Below, piece after piece: positions 44,800 to 56,497 of a DNA stretch of 64,000 bases; position 1 is the stretch's first letter; each line of letters begins with the position of its first letter. Origin of the DNA: Ceratorhiza oryzae-sativae (lineage: Eukaryota; Basidiomycota; Agaricomycetes; Cantharellales; Ceratobasidiaceae); the NCBI GenBank assembly GCA_030998015.1, contig JARWMV010000007.1:62001-126000 (forward strand), read 5' to 3'. The notes beneath the pieces were generated by a model. That model had not been told where the DNA came from. It made no database searches and saw only the letters and a program-made list of their open reading frames with translations. Both the position numbers and the translations under genes were made by a program.

Positions 44800-47006
44800 T
44801 CATGTTCGGGCAAGTTCGGTTATCTTCTTAGGACATTGCCAGAATGCCCCTAATGGATAGATACACGTATTAGCATACATAGTTTAAGAAGAGAATTATA
44901 GTAAATACATACTGGTATGGCCTATTTCACCACAAGCACTGCACTTTGGAGGTGCTTGGGTCTTAGTTTGGCGAGCAGGAGGAGCGCTGGACGAAGAGAG
45001 AGCTGTTTCGGGCTTGGGAGGAGGGGGTGGCGGATGCGAGTTGTGGACGATGGTGAGCACCTCAGTACCATGCTCAGGCATGTAAACCCATTTGAGCTCG
45101 CGCTCAAAGTCTTCCATTGTCGAGATCAGTTGACGCCAAGCAAGTTGAACAATTCTTACAACCTGCTCGTCGTCAATGATCCCCAGGCCACCAACTGGGT
45201 GGTATGGGCCCCATTTTTTCTCAGCCAATTCATCACGCCAGATGTACAGCGTCTCCTCGAGGCCATGATCCATGTTAGTCCAATGTTCAGTGTTGTTGTC
45301 AAGAGTAGTTGGACCTCGCTGGCGTGGAGCTTGCGTCGGTATCTTCTCCATTTGATCTAGGAATGCGGCAAGCTCGGGGTTGCAGACGTCGCAGCACTCG
45401 GCAGGGGGAGGCGGTGGAGGGCAACAACGAGGGCAGCAATATTTAGGATCACCCTCTGAAAGAATTTTCAGAATCGGATGGGACACCTTATGTAAATGAA
45501 GGCAACGCACCTTTTGGAACCGCAGGGTTGGCGAAAAACTGATTACCGGGCTGTCGTCGACATCTCGGTCCATCAGGGTGAAGATCAGCATTGATAAACA
45601 CATCAATTACAGGATCCAAGTCGTCTGCACACTTTAGGCTCTTTTTTTTGACTTGGCTTGCTGGGAAGAGAACAACGCGACCTGGTTATTCTTGATGGAC
45701 TTGCTTACTTGAGTAGAATTAGCAGAGCTAGCTCCAGCACAGTGTCGTTTTGAGCCCTCTGTGGCTGCCGTTTCTTGATCTTCAAGGGCTCGCTTCCTGC
45801 TCTTCACTGCCTTCTTTGGTTTGCGGGAAAACCTGGGCTGGAACAGGACTACAGCCTTCCCTTTCCAGCCGGGACCTCTTGCTGGTCAACCATTGCACTG
45901 ACAGACCGTAGGATAATCTTCTGGTATTTCATACTGTATAATATAATCAATATCTGGAATGTCGATCCCCTAGCTAGCATGTTAATAGTATAACTTAATA
46001 CAAGGGGAAAATACTCACCATGCCTGCTACATCAGTGCAAACAATACCCCAAATCTCGCTGCTTGCAAGCTTTGCCATGGCATCCTCGTTAAACCCACGG
46101 GTCATCTCAGCGTGAACCCAGATGATTTGATGGCGAAGTTCGGGTGGCAGTCGATCTTGAAGGAACTTAGTGGCACACTCACATCGCTTCTTAGTGCGCA
46201 TAAAAACCATAAATTTTGGGGGCGGGAGCGACTCCGATGTGAGGCCAAGTGGAACCAATGGCACTAGGTTGTGCAAAGAGCCAAGCATGTACTGCATAGG
46301 GCACGCAATTGTTGCTACGTTTGCTCAGTCGTTTGATAGACGTAAAATCTCAATGTTGTAAAGATTGAGGGCTCTCTGAAGCTCGCCAATCATGCTCGGG
46401 GACAGTGTGGCAGACAGAGCAAGGAACGTCGCATCCCGAAGGAGGTGGCATAGATAGTGGAGTCGGCAGTAGGCAGGTCGAAAATCGCCCCATTCAAGAA
46501 CACAGTGGGCCTCGTCGAATATGATGCGTGTAACCTGGCTCCTGAAACTAGGAATATCCCATAGATATTTCCGAAAGTGAGGATCCTCATCTATGTACTC
46601 TGGGGAAGCAATCACAAGTTGATATTCTCCAGCAGCAATATCCTATAATAATCAATTTAGTTTAGTAATAAAATGTCAGAAAACAACGTACTTTGAAGAG
46701 TTTGTCAGTTGCTGTCTCCAATGTTAAGTTGACGGCTTTGATTCCAAGCTTCTTGAGACCCGAGTTGGATGCGTGCTGAGCTCCCAAAAGCTGTAGAGGG
46801 CTAACAAGAATACAGACTCCCGAGCGCTGCCAGATAAATGGCATCAAGAAAGACAGGGATTTTCCAGAGCCAGTCGGAGAGACCAGAACAGAATGGAGAC
46901 CACGAAGTTGCTGATCACATATTTGCACTTGAAATTTGCACGGTTTAACACCAAAAACCTTGAAAGTCCTCTCAGTGATATCAGATAATGGAGTGGATTC
47001 AGGCAT
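44800..47006 (-). pseudogene. RecQ-type DEAH helicase of the TIR element
   Basis: Minus-strand ATG at 47006, 46 nt inside the right TIR. Exon 1 (47006-46692) has Walker A S-P-T-G-S-G-K-S-L. After a 49-nt intron, exon 2 (46642 onward) has I-I-F-D-E-A-H, then L-A-L-S-A-T. After the next intron (donor at about 46018) comes T-D-V-A-G-M-G-I-D-I-P-D-I, motif V of RecQ helicases. The C-terminal region (about 45606-44896) is Cys/Pro-rich and ends in a knuckle-like C-S-A-C-G-E-I-G-H-T. TGA codons at 46325 and about 45889 replace Arg. Likely ATP-dependent 3'-5' unwinding for transposition. Confidence 0.82.
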
Positions 47007-47051
47007 GAGCCTGGGTGACAAATCTTGAAAATTCAAGGTAGATACAAAAGA

Positions 47052-47254
47052 GTGACGAAGGGATGACCAAAAGAATCACGTGAGACGTGTAAAAGTGACT
47101 CTTCGAGTGACGAAAGTGGAGGTAGTGACAGGTGGCAGAGCGGGAAAACATAAATAAACAAGTAGATTTGTGCCAGTCGTCCGAGTACAAACGTGCTCAC
47201 CTAAACAACCCTTAAAAGCACGTGACGTACGAGGATAGACTGGGTAGGAGTCTA
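47052..47254 (-). repeat. Right 203-bp terminal inverted repeat
   Basis: Inverted copy of 41734-41936. Mismatches are G/A near the tip and one CG/TG. It supplies the same upstream sequence to the helicase gene as the left copy does to the DUF6589 gene. Confidence 0.95.
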
Positions 47255-50014
47255 GCTGTGCACGCCGTCGGATGTAGTTGTCAAGAAATTTGTACGGTCG
47301 AACCCGGTTCATGAGGGCAGGTCTGAGTAAGTGACCGCAAAAACGCTCCATGACGATGGACCATGTAGCCGAGAGCAGACTGGTCCGGCGAATATAATAG
47401 GGGATGTGGAACAGCGCATGGATTGTCAAAACGCAGGCTGGGAGCCAATCGTGGTCGTATCGATAATAGAGCCTGCTCGTCTCAATGGTGTGAATTAGGG
47501 ATGGACAGTTTAAGATTACATACCTCTCGTAGTCTTGAACCCAGTTCCGAATCTTCTCCTCGAGCTCGTCGACCTGTGCGAGCGTGATTTCGAGTTCGAG
47601 ACACGAAACAATTATCTCACGCATCACTAAAAAGTGCCTGATATGACATATAAGCACAAGAACTAGACGGCATATACGAAATAAACTCACTGGTAGTATT
47701 CATTCGGGAGCACTCCGTTGAGTAAGATAGGCCCGAGGTATGTAAACCAAAACGAATGAGCTTCAGCCTTGTACAAGTGAAAATCTTTATCGATATCAGG
47801 TATTGTACCGACGAACTGCGCTGGTATCATCTTCGTTGCTTCTGCGGTCCGTTCTCCGATTAGTTTCCATACAGCGTTACCTAGAGCGTATGGTTCGTCG
47901 CCCTCCGTGATCCATTTGAACGTCCCCTTCCAGTGCTTGACCATGTTGGGGACCAGGTTTTCGAATATGAGATGCATCATTTCATACGGGGCACAACTCA
48001 AAAGGTTGATTGATTTGAGGCTGGCAAGCACAGGCTTGCTGTGAAGACCACACTTCTGCAAGAGTCGGGTCCGTTCTGGGGAGTCTGGAAGCCTAGAAAG
48101 TCGATCATAGAAATACAAAAAATTGTCGTGCGTGTGCATGAAAGGAATCAAATCGTCAGGAGATGTCACAGCAGCTTCTTGGCCAGGGGGTTTAGGTACA
48201 GTCAAGGGAACATAGTACGTCACTGTGCGACCATGATAGAGTGTCCCCGGCCAGAGACACGTACAACACGGAGTCATGGCGTTATGGCCCCTAAGCATTA
48301 GTAATTTGGAGATGGCAGGGATATCACCGAAAAGGATAATAAGGAAAGCTTGAAGTTTGAATGCAACGGTATTGCCCTGAAGGGCCTCAATCCCAACCAC
48401 TACTTTAATCGCATCAATGCCCTCAGCGAGCTGCAAAAGCTCTTCGACAAGAGGAACGAGAAAAGAATTTATATCCTTACACTCCTTAGGTCCAGGAATA
48501 ACACCGACACAGATAATATTCTCGAGGCGTGTCCGAATCGAAGTATGGAGGTTGTAGTTTACCAAGATCAGTGGCCACGCAGTTGAAGTCCCCTTACGCC
48601 GTCGTCGCTTGAACATAGTGAAACCATCAGTTCCCAGACCAAGAGCAACATCATTGGGATTATCAAAGTACCGGTAATTATCACCCGCCTTGACCTGAGT
48701 TTGCCTGAGTGTTTGATATATCTCGCCGTCGAAGACATCCGATATAATCCCAGGGTGAGTGGCTTGATGCGCTTTGTGATTGGCGCGGTGCCGCATATCT
48801 GTTATAGTACGCGCGTTTTGAAACAGGCCAATCAGTTGGGGGATGAGGGGAGTATATGTGAATTTACGGCGGGACTTCCCATTGCTGAACCGAGCATTGC
48901 CGCAATAGGGGCATGCATCCAGGTCTCAGTACTTGCCGAGATAGCAGATACACAATTCGACACAACAGTCGTATCTGCAAGACTCCAGGCCAGAGAGGAT
49001 CTTGAGATGCCGCCAGGCAACGAAGTCGCTCAGGAGCCCGAGCTCCTCACAGGTGTGTAATCGTAGGTCCTTGTATGTTGCCTGTGAAAAGTGCGATCGG
49101 AGTCGGGCAGCCAGGAACTTGAGGGTCTTGCAATCTGTATCAGTCAAGTCGCGGTCGACTAGAGGATTGGGTTAGGATTAAGCAGAGTCGGCCTAGAGAG
49201 ATAAAACTTACACATTTCGATCCATTCCTCATAGGCAATATCGCCAAGGTGATGTCGTAGAAAGGCCAGCAACTCTTCGTTGTTCATCTCTGGTTCGTTG
49301 TCAACGTCCAAACCAGGTGGGCCATCATGTTCATGGAACCCAGGGTCTTGCTCAGCGCTGCCTACAGAGAAATTGTCAGCCTCGATATCTTGTATTTCGA
49401 TAGGTTCTAGTTCGTCCTCGCTCTCCCAGTCTTCAACCACTACTGGAGGATTCCGGTATGCAGCTGGCGCTGGGCCGGGTATGTCTAGTGGGGGTGGGAG
49501 AGTTAGCTTACGGGTAAAATATATAACTGGTTAGTTTACTGGGAGGAGGTATGAACAAGTCGTCAACACCCTCATCGCCATCATCTTCAATACCCTCAAG
49601 TTCCATCATGTCGTCTGCTAGAGGAGTCAATATGATGGTGGATTAGCTATATATGACATGTTCAGCTGCGTACTCACCAATATCATCATCTTCCAGCGCA
49701 ATCAGGGCAGCTAGGTTGAGGTTGTGCGGGAGGGGAGCTGCATCGGCAGGAGCTGGTTCGACTTCCCCAAAGGCTGGGCCAGCTTCGGGAGCGGGGTTGC
49801 CATAGTTGGGAGCTATGCCAGGGTCGGGGAATGGGTCGTCGTGCTCGAAAAGCATGTTGGCCTCGTTAAGATCAGGCAAAGGAGCTGGGTCAGCATTGCG
49901 TTGGGCGCGAGCGGCAGCAATACGGGTGGTTATTCGAGTGCGATTCGCAGCTTTGCGCATGCGGACTTCCTGGTCGGTGTTGAAATTTTGCAAGCAACAG
50001 GGGCAGACAGGCAT
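47255..50014 (-). pseudogene. tnp2 transposase gene, N-terminal and core part
   Basis: ATG at 50014 (M-P-V-C-P-C-C, a Cys-rich start). Exons about 50014-49678, 49617-49540, 49484-49212, 49158-47691, 47637-47524 and 47475-47255, all with GT-AG introns of about 45-65 nt. Acidic linkers lead to C-P-Y-C-G, D-V-F-D-G-E-I-Y, G-L-G-T-D-G-F-T-M-F, C-V-G-V-I-P-G-P-K-E-C-K-D, L-R-G-H-N-A-M-T-P-C-C-T-C and M-E-R-F-C-G-H-L-L, the Tnp2 (PF02992-type) signature. A TGA near 48944 replaces Arg before D-L-D-A-C-P. The Asp in T-D-G-F is probably catalytic. Continues at 41724. Confidence 0.9.
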
Positions 50015-50128
50015 GCTGGAAGGGAATCGAAGTTGGGGTGTATGTTAGGGGGGGGGCGCATTTTGGATGGGTTATGGTTAACAACGAGCGCAGGACCAGA
50101 CGAGTACGTGACTTAGGGTGCTTGACGA
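50015..50128. other. tnp2 upstream region, cut by hAT1
   Basis: Contains a G-run (50050-50056) and CpG sites, ending in the left TSD of hAT1 (cttgacga, 50121-50128). Probably part of a divergent promoter shared by tnp2 and the gene(s) to the right. Confidence 0.45.
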
Positions 50129-50378
50129 TAGGGCTCTGTGACAAACGGTTTTCATGTTTCAAACCGAAAACTCACGTTGTGACAAACACATAAAAACAGT
50201 TTGAAATCGTTTTCAATGATGATAACCCGTGACCAGTAATTCGTTTGATAAATCTTTAAAGAATTACATGAGCGTGAGATTGAACTGGCCGAAAAATGAG
50301 AAGAGAAAAGAGGGGAGAGGAGAAGAAAAAGGAAAAGGAGGAGGGGTAGTCGGGAGGGCAGTCAGCCTTATTTCGCGA

Positions 50379-53038
50379 TCAGTAAGATAGCGTCGAGAGA
50401 TCAATTTTCTGACGCTTTTGTGGAGGGGTGATTTCGGGGACTGATGGTTCGGGGATATTACTGCGCTTAGTAGGACTAGAAATGCAGTCGGAGAGCATAT
50501 CAACGAGCACATTAGATGCGAGGAATATCCCATCTGTGGCTTCAACTTCGAAATGTCGCGCGCTGCCTTCCTGGGCTAGAGAACTATCGCTCTCGCATGT
50601 GCACACCCCCAGAGCAAGTACATCATGCATATACGCCTCAGAGCTGGCTAGGATTTGGCCCTCTCTCACCATTTCCTCACTTTGGGCCGTTTCAGTGGGC
50701 TGGGGAAGCTCTGCAAAACAAACTGCTGGGCGCAAGAGACGGGAAATCTGTATTACAATTGAATCAAATTTGCACCTGCAGCTAATTGAAGTATACGTAC
50801 CTCAAAATTGCGATTTTCTTCGCGCTTATAGTGCTGTCGGATCGTTGTCATATCGATTAATGTCAAAACCTTCTGTGCAGCTTGCTCGGGAGAGTTAAGT
50901 TTTGTAATTGTTGACATTGATCGCTCTTCCGCCATTGAATTCAGAACAACGCAGGTGAGGAGCAAGCCTAAATGCACAAGAAGATCCGCTGAGGGGACAG
51001 TGCAAAGGGAGTCCCAGTATGTGCGCTTGAACATTGGCTTCGGTATCAGGTGGAATGGACTCAGTCCATGGGTATAGAGTATTAATTGGTTACAAAAGGC
51101 GGTTTCAACCTCAGCCCAACTTGCATAGCGCACAAAGAGAGGCGCATTAGGGTCTTTGTTGTATATGCACCCAAGTATGTTGATTAAAACGTGGCCAGTT
51201 AATATATAGGCAGGGAGCAAGCATTGCAGATCTTGGTCAGGAAGTAGATTGGCACCTGTAATTGGGATATGTGGGCCACTCCAACTCTCAGCATAAATGT
51301 GCGCTGGGTGACACAGGAATACATCCGATCCCTGGTAGCCTGGATTGTGAAATAAAAATCAGTACCAAAACTATAGCAAGATAACAATAAACTTATGGAT
51401 GTCAAGGAAGAATGCAGCAAGGTAAACCAAGCTGTTTTGCCCCTGAAACATTTCTGCATGCCTGCCATTCAGTATGCTCATTATCTTGCCTATGAGCACA
51501 TTAGGTAGACCTAGACCTGAGATCTGATTGTTGGTCTTGAAAATGTCTTGAAATCGAGACAGTATGGCCAACCAAAATAGATAGACATCGGAGAGCATCA
51601 AATGGCTGGATTCCAGACACTTTATAGCTCGTGCAAATGGCTCGAGCACAGCAACCAACTGTTTGAGCTCCTCCTCAAATCTCTGGACTTCAGTGCGGTC
51701 AAGCATCCAGTATATAAGGGAGTCCTGGGTGCTGGTGCATTAAATGACACTCCAATATGCAACTACAATGTATGCTTACTGGTTTCAGATCAAGTACCCC
51801 TGAAGAGATCAACTCTTGGATTAGTGGCAAGCAAAGCAAGGTGGAAAGCAACACATAGTAATGTGTTGCGAAACAAGTTACTACTACCTCAGCTAGACCT
51901 CTAGCGATGTGGTAGAGGACTTGAAGTGCAGCAAGGTGTTGAGCAGCATAGGATGATGAATGGAAATATGTAATTATGGATTTGAATTTCGAAATGCAAG
52001 GGAGAAAATATTTGAGCTCGCCAATGTTCTTGGCAGTGTTATTGAGGAGATGACAGGCGTCCTGTAGAGCTATAATCCATGGGTATTGGGTCTCAATTAA
52101 TGCATGGGCAGCTCGTGTGTTTCCTGCATTATCAGAGACAACAGATGCGAAATGCTCTGGCCCAATATCACATAGGGTCTCCAAGATGTCAGAAATATAT
52201 CTGGCAGGTTAATATGCACATACATACCCTTTGCAGGATAACGCATACCTGCTCTGCAGTGTGGGACACCCCAGACGACTTGTTTCCCTCCATCAGATAT
52301 GGTTCTTGTAAGATAGGTGTTGTAACATGTACAGTATATATGGAATCGTGTTTCCTTGTAGTTCCGCCATTGAATGAAAGTGTCAGCCACTCTTGTTGTG
52401 ATAGTGTTTTGATGGACTGTTCATGTATATATGCTGCTTCAGTCATCACAAGATTTTCAGCAATTGTTGTCCCAGATGCAGTACTTGTGTCAGGATCAAT
52501 TACGCTCACAAACTCCTTCCACCTGAAGCAGTCAACTGACAACAGTGGTATCATGTGATCACACAACCATTTGAGCAACACATGATTAACCTTATTATTT
52601 TTCTGCACTTGTGTTTCGTCTAGAGCTCCTGGCTTGCTTGTGCTTTTCATCAGCATCTTGCAGCTTTGCTGCCAGCAACAGGGAAGCCACTTGACGCTTT
52701 GCTTCTGAGCACAGCTCCTCATCGAACCCAGAGCACCTGGCTGCATGTGGCAGAACCCTTATCGATTGTCTGGGTTCAGCCCAAGACCAACAACAGCCAG
52801 AGCCTCGACAACGAACTTGTAGGTGCAATGGATTAATAATTGAATGACAAGGAATAACAAGCTTGTCTAGGAGCTCATCACGTTGACGGCCTGGCCCCAA
52901 TTCTGAAGCAGGCATATTGTCCTCCAAGTTGGCTGGATCGTGAGGATACTGGCTGAGGAAAATGGAGGGTGAGCATAATCTCATCCAGATGCATATACTG
53001 TACTCACCCAGATAGCGCTCCCCACCTTTGCCTCCCAA
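50379..53038 (-). pseudogene. hAT1 transposase
   Basis: Minus-strand exons cover a BED-like Cys/His region (C-x4-C...H-A-A-R-C, about 52790-52720), a core with L-S-F-N-G-G-T-T-R and H-V-T-T-P (52400-52330), V-V-S-D-N-A-G-N-T-R and D-A-C-H-L-L-N-N (52140-52030), and the C-terminal dimerisation segment L-N-S-M-A-E-E-R-S-M-S-T-I-T (about 50930). It ends at 50379 in a basic tail. Introns near 52250-52190, 51900, 51400-51220 and 50790 are suggested by frame changes with GT-AG edges. No full reading frame is demonstrated, so it may be decayed. Confidence 0.85.
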
Positions 53039-53194
53039 ATGCTTGACTCGTTAAGCTTGGGTTTGACTAATCAACTTGACTTCTGGCTACAATGTGGAGT
53101 GCACGACTTGCACTTGTCTGGCGATGGTGAATTTCGTGCTTTCTGAAGCGTTTTTTTATTTTTTATTTTATTTCTTTTGTTAGCACTAAGAGCA

Positions 53195-53602
53195 CTAGCA
53201 GTTGGTCACCAAAAATATGCTCACAGGGTTTGACACTTCAGCCACTGCAACCATCAGTTCTTTCACCCACAACCATAGATTCCTGTTCTTGCCCTCCTCC
53301 CCATCTATGTATTTTGAAAATGTATGTACAATTGCTTCAAGCGACTGCCCACAACCCTGGAATTCAATTGAATGACCTTCAACTCAAGAACCAAAGATAA
53401 GCTTAAGCTTATGGTCTAGAGCACTCTGTGCTGACCCATAGTGCTCTATATCATGCTTCTCAAGTTTAAAGCTGATAAATGGGTAAATGCTTGGGTGATC
53501 TGTGAGGGACACTGGCAAAGTACAAAGGTGATGCAAAAGTTCAAGGAGACAGGGGTCAATTGGCACTTGGCTTGGTGAGCCCTGACTGCTAGGTACTGGC
53601 AT
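53195..53602 (-). pseudogene. hAT1 upstream ORF
   Basis: ATG at 53602 (M-P-V-P-S-S). A TGA at about 53386 replaces a likely Arg, after which the same frame stays open to 53195. It shows I-E-F-Q-G-C-G-Q-S-L-E-A-I-V and W-L-W-V-K-E-L-M-V-A-V. It may be a 5' exon of the transposase or a second hAT-borne ORF. No named domain recognised. Confidence 0.45.
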
Positions 53603-53824
53603 TGCTGTCGATAGAAGCTGGGGAATAGGTGGTGGCAAAATGTAAGTATGAATGTGGTTGTCTCTGCCACAATGGCACAACGCTGAGTAATGGCAGTATG
53701 TCATGTGCAGCTTTTGAGGGTGACCAGTTTCAAACGGTGAGTTACTGTTTGAAAACAGTGTTTATAATTGTTTGTGTCAAACATGTTTTCAAATTTGCAT
53801 TTGTCACAGAGCCCTACTTGACAA

Positions 53825-54446
53825 GCTGATCAATCAGGCACAGCCATGCTCCCCAATGATCAGCACTTCAACCACAACCACCACTGCAAGTGCATCTGGA
53901 TATTCACTGTTATGACACCACTAGCAGTTGCCCCAAGCCAACAAAACATAAGTACCCCCCCCAAAACTAGTTGCTAATGCTAATCAAACATGCAGAATCT
54001 GGCTCTCAGTGGTGGTACTGTGAGCATGGGACCCATGTACATCTCCTTCATATGTATATCTGTCAACATCAAGCAGCAACTCATACCTCATGTTCACCTA
54101 GAATGCCTCATTATTCATATCCCTGCCCCAACTCCCCTGTTGCTGCCATTTGCAATGTGATCACACAACTGCTGAAATCCCCACAACCATAAATCTTATG
54201 CTTGCCAAGGCAATTATGATGTCCAGGTATGCCTCATGTACTTGTACCTTGTCACTGAAAGCCATCTCAATAGCTAATATCTCTCCCCTGGGCCCCATTC
54301 TGCAGTCAATCAATCCACCTCACCCCAAGCTGCATTCTTAACACAACAGGTCAACTCTTGGGTTCTGGAATTGAAAACCCACTCTACAGGTTTGTTACTA
54401 GACTTACCCCCCCTTCTACTCTTCCTGCACTAATTTTATTTCTTCT
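53825..54446. other. CpG-poor region, no gene recognised
   Basis: Follows the hAT1 TSD directly. Only short ORFs. CA-rich text. Part of the CACTA interior by position. Confidence 0.4.
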
Positions 54447-55089
54447 ATGAACAATCTAATTCAGTCACACCCTCCTACAGATCTTGATTACAGACTACAA
54501 TCTTTTGCAACAAAACTTACAATGGATTATTTACTGGAAACTAAATTTGATGGAAACAGGGTAAGTGCAAGCTTGCTGTGTTGCATATATTCTACACTGA
54601 TACTTATTTCAACCAAAGAAAAGGTCTTGCACCAGCTCTTGGCACCTTGTACACTGAGGTATCAAGCCCAAAAATTTACCCATGGGGATTGGATTGCATG
54701 GTGACAGGCTTGGGTGCATCAAGGGTGCACCTCCCAAGCTTCTCAAGGCCCAAGTTGAGCTTGGGGTGCTTGGTGAGGTAAGTAATTCAATTTTTAATGC
54801 CAAGCTTGCCAAATTCACCTAACATTACTTGTTAGGCCAATGGTATCAAGTTTGGTCTGGCCAAGAAGTACCACAACCTGAAGACCCACCTCCATGTCCT
54901 GTACAGGGAGAACAAGAACCTGGCTGGGAATGGGCATCAGGGGCTGGTATTTATTCTGTTTGTTGTCTCCCTGCTCTACTAATGACTTTTGCTTGCAGAA
55001 CAAGCATGTTGTGACAACTGGCCTCTTGTCTACTGGAATGGTGTTGAGTGCCTTGAGTACCTTGACATCATGTTGCCTTTTGGCATGAT
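54447..55089 (+). CDS. Unresolved multi-exon coding-like region
   Basis: An ATG at 54447 and several GT-AG pairs (donors at about 54560 and 54780; acceptors at about 54620, 54836 and 55000) flank open stretches such as [14 protein letters not shown] and [15 protein letters not shown]. The pieces do not join in one frame by eye. It could be a decayed gene carried by the CACTA-type element, or a 5' part of the next gene. Product unknown. Confidence 0.3.
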
Positions 55090-55584
55090 TGGTACATAGA
55101 TTATCATTGATGTTTTGGAGCTTGTATGCTCCTATATTGTACTATACACAGTCGACTTGTTGTTCTTTCTAGAGAGTTGTTCACTTGCCTTTCGATCACA
55201 TATGTATCTTAACACTTGCAATTCACCCATACTTGTTATACATAAAGACCTATAAGACCTAAACATGCAAGCCTTGAATAGACTCAACTGATTTCAGTTG
55301 CATATACAATGGTGTAATAAGCTGGTCAGCTTGTGTTGCACCTGAATTTTCTTTACAGTTCCAATCTTCAGACCCCCACCATGTCCAACCCCTGAATCTC
55401 ATTTGCTTAATCAGTAAGTAGTGTTTGTCTTAGTGCTTGGCACTTCAGTCCTGGACCCTGTACTTGGATGTGTTTTGAGTCCTTTTTGTTACTCATTTAC
55501 CACCACCACTCTCACTTGTGTTTGTTTGCTGCACTCCCTTGTTGTTATCTCCAGCCTGGATCTGCTCTACACAAAATATCAACC
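55090..55584. other. Non-coding stretch before the second CACTA gene
   Basis: AT-rich, no significant ORF on either strand. Probably 5' region of the gene starting at 55585. Confidence 0.4.
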
Positions 55585-56497
55585 ATGTCCAAGACTGAAT
55601 TTTCACAGTTGAGAGAGGCACTTGCAGCTGAAGGTATGATTTGTTTTTGTTGTTATATGCTTGATCCTCTGTGTTCATATCCTGCCACACTTGTAGTTGG
55701 CATCCAGCTGTTCAAGTCTAACAGAAGTTGGGTGTTTAAGCAAATCAACAAAGTAGTTTCCAGTCTCAGCCCCAGTCATTCGATCAAGGTCAAGATTTGC
55801 AAGAAGCCACTTGGCTTGCCTGGAAGAGGTAAGAAGTACAACCTCCAGTTTGAGCTTGGAATGAGTGATGAGGATTATGATCTGGTATACATATGTATCT
55901 TGCTCCCTTATTCTGTTTTTTGAACTTATCATTTTATAGGATAACACCAAAACTATTCTTGAGTGTACATTTGGGATCAATCAGACAAAGCCCATCTCAA
56001 AACAACCAAAAGCAGCTATTGACAATGCAATTGCAATGGTATGTACTCATACTATAACTTTTGGTATGCTAATCTAACCCAACTTCCAGATCTATTCAGT
56101 TCATCCCAAGCTTGAACCATTTTGCAAGATGGGGAATTGGGCACCAACCATGTTCATCAATGTCATCCTTCATAGGAAGACCTCCCAGCACCAGAGGAAG
56201 TGGGGTGACCCAGCAAAGATCAAGGCCCAGAAGTGTTGTGAGACAGAAAAGAGTGGGGGAACACCAGCTCTAATAGGCCAAGGGGCTTTGATCAATGGTG
56301 GAGTTGAGCACAAGGGTAGAGACAAGTGCAAAGAAAGTGGGGAGCACATCAACATTGATGTCCCTGATGATAGCAACAATGATGACAACAAGCACAGCTT
56401 TGGCCTTGGTGATACAACCATGGGTGATGTGTCAAATATGCATATCAACCCTAACATGACTGTGAATATGTTGGTTGATCAAATTATTGGTGAGTTG

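Larger units (their letters stand above)
41734..47254. mobile_element. DUF6589 + RecQ-helicase TIR transposon, possibly an undescribed type
   Basis: 5521 bp bounded by 203-bp inverted repeats (41734-41936, 47052-47254) with two mismatches. The flanking repeat gctgtgcac (41725-41733, 47255-47263) gives a TSD of 7-9 bp (boundary ambiguous by one base each side). It holds exactly two genes, convergent: a DUF6589-like ORF (plus) and a RecQ-like DEAH helicase (minus). Removal with one TSD copy restores the tnp2 frame, proving it is a discrete mobile insertion. TSD length and long TIRs recall MULE or hAT/KDZ-type elements, but no transposase of those families is present. Confidence 0.9.
50129..53816 (-). 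mobile_element. hAT transposon 1
   Basis: 3688 bp, TIR TAGGGCTCTGTGACAAA (50129-50145) with its perfect inverse at 53800-53816. 8-bp TSD cttgacga / cttgacaa (50121-50128, 53817-53824) with one CpG-type mismatch. Subterminal gtttcaaacgg/tttgaaa words occur at both ends. It encodes a hAT-type transposase on the minus strand. Confidence 0.93.

Noticed and set aside
44917..45360. 147-codon plus-strand ORF opposite the helicase C-terminus
   Set aside because: Antisense to the Pro/Cys-rich helicase tail. The minus-strand frame has splice sites and a zinc-knuckle end.
41734..47254. Helitron as explanation for the helicase-bearing element
   Set aside because: No Rep/HUH motif, the helicase is RecQ-like not Pif1-like, and there are long TIRs and a TSD, which Helitrons lack.
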